This document shows positions 7,650 to 11,439 of a stretch of 11,439 bases of DNA, piece after piece (within the stretch, counting starts at the first letter, position 1; every line of letters starts with the position of its first letter). Under the pieces are notes generated by a model that worked only from the letters and a program-made list of their open reading frames with translations, did no database searches and was not told the origin of the DNA. This DNA comes from JAHFOW01 sp964370795 (GTDB taxonomy: Bacteria > Planctomycetota > Brocadiia > Brocadiales > Brocadiaceae). The stretch spans positions 1 to 11,439 of the forward strand of contig CAYJME010000097.1 in the NCBI GenBank assembly GCA_964370795.1. Direction: 5' to 3'. A program made the position numbers and the translations under genes.

Positions 7650-8212
7650 TCATCCGACGAATCACCTCCCCCGCCATCATCTTCAACAGGAGAAGTCTTT
7701 TCTGGGCGCTTTGGCTGACTGGATTTTGTCAATCCCTCCGGCGATTGCCGGGACAAAACAATCGTATCGATACTTACTGGACCCACCTGAGTATTGAGTT
7801 GTGAAATCTTTATAGGCGGAAGTTTCTCTTCTTCGTCTTTATCTTTGTTTGTTTTCTCCATTTTTTTCATTTTTTCCTTCACTTCATCGTCAGCCTCTTC
7901 CGGCTTCTTTTCAGTCTTTTCCGCTACAGACACCTTCCATTTGATTCCATCTTTTGTGGTGCCTTCGAAGCTACTTTTCTCGGTCGTCACAACGTTTGGG
8001 TCTCCCAGAATGCCTAAAAATGCCTCTTCTGTTTTGGTTCTGGCAAGAACCACCATCTCTGCGTGTTCATCGATCCTTCCTCGTAACTTTGAGGAATTAC
8101 CGATTATGTTGAAAAAAACAGCAACTGCAACTCCCATAATCGCCAGTGCAACCATGACTTCAAGGATGGTAAAACCACCGTGGAAACCAATATTATTTTT
8201 TTTCAATTTCAT
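7646..8212 (-). CDS. gspI: Type II secretion minor pseudopilin GspI
   Basis: GspI nucleates the minor pseudopilin tip with J and K. The leader is 13 residues, ending HGG, followed by FTILEVMVALAIMGVAVAVF with Glu at +5 and a typical I-type helix. At 188 residues it is longer than usual GspI proteins. The extra length is a Lys/Glu-rich low-complexity insert (about 99-131) and a polar tail (about 159-188) ending in a Gly/Asp/Ser/Glu stretch. The start lies inside the end of gspD (20-base overlap) without its own clear Shine-Dalgarno site, suggesting translational coupling to gspD. GspI rather than GspG or GspH is favoured by its place directly before gspJ and by the helix sequence. Confidence 0.8.
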   Translation of the reverse strand: MKLKKNNIGFHGGFTILEVMVALAIMGVAVAVFFNIIGNSSKLRGRIDEHAEMVVLARTKTEEAFLGILGDPNVVTTEKSSFEGTTKDGIKWKVSVAEKTEKKPEEADDEVKEKMKKMEKTNKDKDEEEKLPPIKISQLNTQVGPVSIDTIVLSRQSPEGLTKSSQPKRPEKTSPVEDDGGGGDSSDE

Positions 8213-10244
8213 CCGTTTTTTGCGTCAATAACGGTTCTATTTGTTTTAATTTCTTTTGAAATGCATCAGTCAATATGTCTGCATCTTCTGCAGTGCTTGC
8301 TATATAGGGGGTTATCAGCATGACCAACTCCGTTCTTTTGTTGGTAATGGAAGTAGTTTTAAACAAATTTCCAAGATAAGGAATATCACCGAGCAGTGGT
8401 ACTTTCCGAACATTTTTTTCATCCTTTTGTTCGATGATACCACCCAGGCTTATGGTATGAGCACTCTTTATAACGAGCGAAGTTTCGGCTTTACGGGTAG
8501 AAAACGTCGGCGACTTAATCTCACCTGTCTGTGTTGAAAAAACATCGCTTACCTCTTGTTTTATGTCTAAGGTTATAAAATCATTTTCTGCAATATGAGG
8601 GGTAACGGTAAGGATGATACCCGTATCACGATACTGTACCTGCTCAAATATAGCAGTAGTTCCCGTTGATTGGCCGGAGCTTGAAAGAACAGGCACCTGA
8701 CTACCAACTTGTATACTAGCAGGCTGTTCATCCCTCACTAGAATATGGGGGGCGGATAAAACCTTTGTATCTGTATTTGTTGCAAGAATATCCAATAAGA
8801 CTTCAAAATTTCCTTTGTTGATATGAAGATTGGGACCGAGAAGGTTTGCAGGGTTAACAGGAAGCGCTGATATGCCTATATTTTTTGTTGTGGACGAGCC
8901 CGTTGTAACACCATCAGCCCACCTCAGGCCGGTTCCATAATCCAACCCACTATTGAGGCCTACTTCTATAATTAAAACCTCAATAAATACCTGGGGAGGA
9001 GTTGCATCGATTGTTTCAATAATTGCCTTTAAACATTTGTAGTCATTCTTTAATGCCTTAATAACAATTGCATTCGTTTTGGGGTCGGCGACAATCTTCA
9101 TTGCCTCGACTTGTTCCTTTCCAATCACCTTGGGCGGCGCTGTCATTTTTTCACTATAAATTTGGGTAAGAACGGGCACTATTGTTTCTGCCTTCTGATG
9201 TTGTACCTTATAGACATACACATTCGGAACCTCATCCAGCAATACGGGGAGTACATCAATGTTCTTTATCCAGAGATCAACCTTAGGAAGAAGCTCCGGC
9301 GTTCTGGTAATAACAAGCATCTTGTTTGTGTCAGAGAAGGGGACAAAGTTAAACTCACCATCGGGACCCACCTTTCCTCCCAGTGATTGTGCAAGGGTAG
9401 CAAGGTCTTTTGAAACATTTCGTGCATCAACATTCTTAAACTCATAAAACCTTATTGCCTTGCCGGCAAGAAAGGGGACATCGAAGGTCTTTATCAGGGT
9501 AAGGAGTTTCTCTATATTTGACGCAGATTCTATCAGTATGATAAACTGCGAATCACCGTGTGTCACAATATTGCCAATATTCGTCAGGAAGGGTCTCAAC
9601 GTTGCGTTGAGGTTCTTTGGATTTTCATATTGAACGGGAACGATCTGAATAACAATGTCTTTGCTCCAGGGTGGAATTTTGTCTCCTACAATAATAAGAT
9701 TGGCTTCCTGCCGGGCGTCAGGTTTGGAAAGCACCCGGTAAATGTCACCGTCTTTTACTATAGCAAAGTTATACACATTCAGGACGGTATTCAGCATGGT
9801 AAAAAGTTCTTCCTTGTATACCTGTCCGGTGGCATGAAGGCTGATTTTCCCGCCAACTCTACTATCCAGAATATAATTCAGGTTAAGAATCTGTCCTAAG
9901 GTAACTTCTAAAACATCCTTTATTTCCGCATTATCAAAATTAAATGCAATATCTATTTTATCCCCTGCATATTCCTGCTTGAGAAAAGACGGTTCCGGTT
10001 TTTTGTATTCAGCGGAATATACAATTTCATCGGGTATCTTTTCCTTTTTTTCATCAATAACTTCTTTCCTGGTTGATATTTCATGCTCCCAGGATTTTTG
10101 TTCCACCCCTTCTGTTGATGTAGAAAGCGTCACGGGTTTTTTAAAAGGCGAAAAGGCCATCTGATCCTTCTTGACTTGTGTCTCTTTACAACTAATAAAA
10201 GACAGAATAAAAATGTTTACTGATAAAAAAATATATTTTTTCAT
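8193..10244 (-). CDS. gspD: Type II secretion secretin GspD, lipoprotein type
   Basis: GspD forms the outer-membrane channel. Counting from the ATG at 10244 (683 residues), it has a lipoprotein-like signal with SFISC ending at Cys19 and a charged linker (about 20-95). An N0 domain (about 97-172) and N1-N3 ring domains (about 196-415) follow. The secretin core (about 417-650) includes the signature VPLLGDIPYLGNLF at 615-628 and ends in ELVMLITPYI. A TTG two codons upstream (10250) is possible, but the AAAGGA motif sits nine bases from the ATG and only three from the TTG, so I chose the ATG. It is the first gene of the operon, with a promoter about 210 bases upstream. The lipid anchor suggests a self-targeting secretin that needs no separate pilotin, as known for HxcQ-type secretins. 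Confidence 0.94.
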   Translation of the reverse strand: MKKYIFLSVNIFILSFISCKETQVKKDQMAFSPFKKPVTLSTSTEGVEQKSWEHEISTRKEVIDEKKEKIPDEIVYSAEYKKPEPSFLKQEYAGDKIDIAFNFDNAEIKDVLEVTLGQILNLNYILDSRVGGKISLHATGQVYKEELFTMLNTVLNVYNFAIVKDGDIYRVLSKPDARQEANLIIVGDKIPPWSKDIVIQIVPVQYENPKNLNATLRPFLTNIGNIVTHGDSQFIILIESASNIEKLLTLIKTFDVPFLAGKAIRFYEFKNVDARNVSKDLATLAQSLGGKVGPDGEFNFVPFSDTNKMLVITRTPELLPKVDLWIKNIDVLPVLLDEVPNVYVYKVQHQKAETIVPVLTQIYSEKMTAPPKVIGKEQVEAMKIVADPKTNAIVIKALKNDYKCLKAIIETIDATPPQVFIEVLIIEVGLNSGLDYGTGLRWADGVTTGSSTTKNIGISALPVNPANLLGPNLHINKGNFEVLLDILATNTDTKVLSAPHILVRDEQPASIQVGSQVPVLSSSGQSTGTTAIFEQVQYRDTGIILTVTPHIAENDFITLDIKQEVSDVFSTQTGEIKSPTFSTRKAETSLVIKSAHTISLGGIIEQKDEKNVRKVPLLGDIPYLGNLFKTTSITNKRTELVMLITPYIASTAEDADILTDAFQKKLKQIEPLLTQKTDEIEKK

Positions 10245-10349
10245 GAACAAATTTCCTTTAGACTCGCCCCTACTTTGAATATTTCGCTCTGGTTTTTAAT
10301 AAGATATACGTAAGCGGAATGTGAAAAGCGTAGTTCCGTAACAGCGAGG

Positions 10350-10493
10350 ATGGAGACCAAAAATATCGAAGGAATTCTATCTGAAAAGGCATTTAATTAC
10401 CTTGAAAATTTTGTCAAAAACCGGAAGGACAATCCAGACAGTCTTAACCACAAATTATCTTACAAAACTTATAATATTTCAAGGACAATATAG
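10350..10493 (+). CDS. Possible 47-residue small protein, unsupported
   Basis: An ATG-to-TAG frame of 47 codons lies in the divergent control region. The translation is protein-like in composition, starting METKNIEGILSEKAFNYL and ending YNISRTI, with a possible amphipathic helix at about 5-25. I do not recognise it. GAGG directly abuts the ATG, too close for a good ribosome site. The leftward gspD promoter lies inside its last third, which argues against a selected gene. It may be a small protein, a decayed gene fragment or chance. Confidence 0.2.
   Translation: METKNIEGILSEKAFNYLENFVKNRKDNPDSLNHKLSYKTYNISRTI
10454..10482 (-). promoter_or_regulatory. Promoter of the gspD-led T2SS operon
   Basis: Read on the minus strand, TTGAAA (10477-10482) and GATAAT (10454-10459) each match five of six sigma-70 consensus bases and are exactly 17 bases apart. 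Transcription would begin near 10447, giving a leader of about 200 bases before the gspD ATG. I see no known riboswitch in that leader. A consensus TTGACA (10412-10417 reversed) lies further in, but has only a poor -10 partner. Confidence 0.55.
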
Positions 10494-10575
10494 AAATAAA
10501 CCAAGAAATATTGAATATGACAAGGTTCATCCACCTGGCAAAAGTGTACCCCGTTCGTTTTTTCGGTATTAGTCA

Positions 10576-10604
10576 TGGATAATTTTGTTAAAAAATAGTA
10601 TAAT
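10576..10604 (+). promoter_or_regulatory. Promoter of the riboswitch-controlled exported-protein gene
   Basis: TGGATA (10576-10581, four of six consensus bases) lies 17 bases before a perfect TATAAT (10599-10604). The expected start of transcription is near 10611, about 23 bases before the first paired base of the c-di-GMP aptamer, which is the right order for a riboswitch leader. Confidence 0.6.
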
Positions 10605-10633
10605 ATAAATTATATATCATTTAAAAGGAATAC

Positions 10634-10710
10634 ATGTAAAAAAGGTAAACCAATCATGAGGTTGGGACACAAAGCCACGATTCTTGACCTCAAGAATTGC
10701 GGGTTGACAT
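10634..10710 (+). promoter_or_regulatory. Cyclic di-GMP class I riboswitch (GEMM-I)
   Basis: The aptamer core matches the class I c-di-GMP riboswitch. GGTAAACC (10644-10651) is followed by a hairpin CCAATC-ATGA-GGTTGG (10650-10665), then GGGACACAAAGCC (10664-10676). A second hairpin has stem 10678-10686 with 10691-10699 and loop ACCT, and the closing segment CGGGTTGAC starts at 10700. From memory, the core aligns without gaps to the Vibrio Vc2 aptamer over G20-C52. The ligand-contacting G20 (10644) and intercalating A47 (10671) are kept, and C10700 is the likely C92 equivalent. The C22-G45 pair is replaced by U-A (10646, 10669), a compensatory change. P1 can form from 10634-10640 with 10704-10710, with one mismatch. 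The capping loop is ATGA, not the usual GNRA. No terminator hairpin with a U-run is evident before the ribosome site, so control may be at translation. Confidence 0.9.
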
Positions 10711-10726
10711 ATTTTAATTTGTATTT

Positions 10727-10733
10727 AAGGAGG
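10727..10733 (+). promoter_or_regulatory. Strong Shine-Dalgarno site of the exported-protein gene
   Basis: AAGGAGG lies eight bases before the ATG at 10742 and 16 bases after the last paired base of the riboswitch P1 stem. It is the strongest ribosome site in the window and fixes the start of the downstream gene. Its closeness to P1 makes it a likely target of riboswitch control. Confidence 0.85.
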
Positions 10734-10741
10734 CAGTAATT

Positions 10742-11439
10742 ATGAAGACTATCCTGAGATTTGCAGGGAAGGTGTTGTTTCTCTTTTTTCTTTTGTTTTT
10801 AGCCGGTGAAAATATATATGCACAAAGCGGTTGGCAGAATTATTATTGTATATCATGGAGGGATACAAATGCGAATACCTTACTATACGCAAAGCAAATG
10901 GGGTACGATTATATTTCTGCGAAGAGTTGGGATCCTACTATATACACAAATAATCCTGATTACGCTGGTTTTAAGTTTTATATTATTGACCCTCAAAATG
11001 AATTTGGTGTTTATAAGGATATACCTGATCATGATGCGCTGGGAAACGATGTACAGCATGGAAGGTTAATAGATAAGGCCAAGACTTACACACAGGCGCA
11101 AAAGGACTGGTATGAGCAACATATGGTTTGGAAGAGCAGTGACCCATTTCCTGATAATTTAGCAACAAGCATTTTTCCCGATTTAAAACCTACCAGATTT
11201 GCCGTAATGTGGGATTTTCAGCAACAAGCAGTTATTGATGAGCTTGTTGAAAAGTTAATACTTACCTTTAAAAGTTACGAAAATCCAAGTCTTCCTTTTA
11301 CCTTTGCAGGGTGGGGTATTGATGTGCCACTGCTGAACACGGAATTCAGGTACCTGAGCAGTGAAAGTACTCCAGTCCGTATTACGCTGGCATATTGGAC
11401 AGGGGAAGATTCAGGCATACCGCACAGCAATATGACCCA
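10742..11439 (+). CDS. Exported protein of unknown function, c-di-GMP riboswitch controlled (3' end missing)
   Basis: The frame is open from ATG 10742 to the window end, giving 232 residues with no stop, so the gene is truncated by the edge. The N-terminus is a classical Sec signal peptide: basic MKTILRFAGK, a hydrophobic core (11-21) and likely cleavage after ENIYA (Ala27). The mature part starts QSGWQNYYCISWRDTNANTL and is rich in Trp, Tyr and Asp. The run WRDTNANTLLYAKQMGYDYI (39-58) looks like the first strand and helix of a TIM-barrel hydrolase, and FAVMWDFQQQAVIDELVEKL (153-172) like another strand-helix unit, but I cannot assign a family. It is divergent from the T2SS operon and preceded by a c-di-GMP aptamer. 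This makes it a candidate secreted effector, perhaps acting on polysaccharide; that role is inference only. Confidence 0.88.
   Translation, partial: MKTILRFAGKVLFLFFLLFLAGENIYAQSGWQNYYCISWRDTNANTLLYAKQMGYDYISAKSWDPTIYTNNPDYAGFKFYIIDPQNEFGVYKDIPDHDALGNDVQHGRLIDKAKTYTQAQKDWYEQHMVWKSSDPFPDNLATSIFPDLKPTRFAVMWDFQQQAVIDELVEKLILTFKSYENPSLPFTFAGWGIDVPLLNTEFRYLSSESTPVRITLAYWTGEDSGIPHSNMT

Noticed and set aside
7794..8231. A 145-codon plus-strand frame antisense to gspI
   Set aside because: The Ser/Phe-rich translation mirrors the Lys/Glu-rich insert of gspI, so it is a shadow.
2137..10244. A type IV pilus (pilMNOPQ) operon instead of a T2SS
   Set aside because: The minor pseudopilins, especially a large K-type protein with DSILDWIDPDD and GKININ blocks, the fused GspL and the N0-N3 secretin fit a T2SS better, despite the pilus-like order of the platform genes.
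10634..10710. A 3',3'-cGAMP-selective variant of the riboswitch
   Set aside because: Those variants carry A at the position equivalent to G20; here base 10644 is G.
10687..10720. An intrinsic terminator after the riboswitch
   Set aside because: Only a four-base TCAA/TTGA stem precedes the AT-rich tract, with no GC-rich stem or solid U-run.
10806..11069. An 87-codon plus-strand frame inside the exported-protein gene
   Set aside because: It lies in another frame of the longer open frame starting at 10742, which has a strong ribosome site and a signal peptide; the 87-codon frame has neither.
1..11439. CRISPR arrays, tRNA or rRNA genes, insertion sequences
   Set aside because: I found no regularly spaced repeats, no tRNA-like cloverleaf, no rRNA sequence and no transposase on either strand.

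Overview
The window is AT-rich bacterial DNA from a Gram-negative, double-membrane organism. Most of it is a type II secretion system (T2SS) operon on the minus strand. Composition, the style of the proteins and the general type II assembly layout suggest a deep-branching environmental bacterium. A planctomycete of the anammox group (Brocadiales) would fit, but this is an inference from general resemblance and not proven by any marker in the window.

Layout, left to right. Bases 1-60 are a palindromic dispersed-type repeat. Bases 114-890 (minus) encode a six-helix membrane protein of unknown function with a His-rich loop. An AT-rich divergent intergenic region (891-1315) follows, then a lysophosphatidate acyltransferase-like gene (plsC family, plus, 1316-1972). 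After a short convergent spacer, the T2SS operon runs on the minus strand from about 10244 down to 2137. In transcription order it is gspD (lipoprotein-type secretin), gspI, gspJ, gspK (pseudopilins), gspL (PilM/PilN-like), gspM (PilO-like), a GspC/PilP-like gene and gspF. Genes are tightly packed: D/I overlap by 20 bp, I/J by 4 bp and J/K by 127 bp. No GspE ATPase, GspG major pseudopilin, GspH or prepilin peptidase is present here, so these must be encoded elsewhere. A 10-N assembly gap with a suspicious GC-rich flank lies inside gspF.

The region 10245-10741 is a divergent control region. A good promoter (TTGAAA-17-GATAAT) points left toward gspD. A second promoter (TATAAT box at 10599) points right into a leader that contains a well-preserved class I cyclic di-GMP riboswitch (GEMM-I), followed by a strong ribosome binding site. 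The gene it controls starts at 10742, encodes a signal-peptide-bearing protein and runs off the right edge.

Taken together, the right half pairs a secretion machine with a divergently transcribed, c-di-GMP-controlled exported protein. That protein is a natural candidate for a T2SS substrate or partner, though nothing in the sequence proves it. The riboswitch and the gene behind it are the most notable content.
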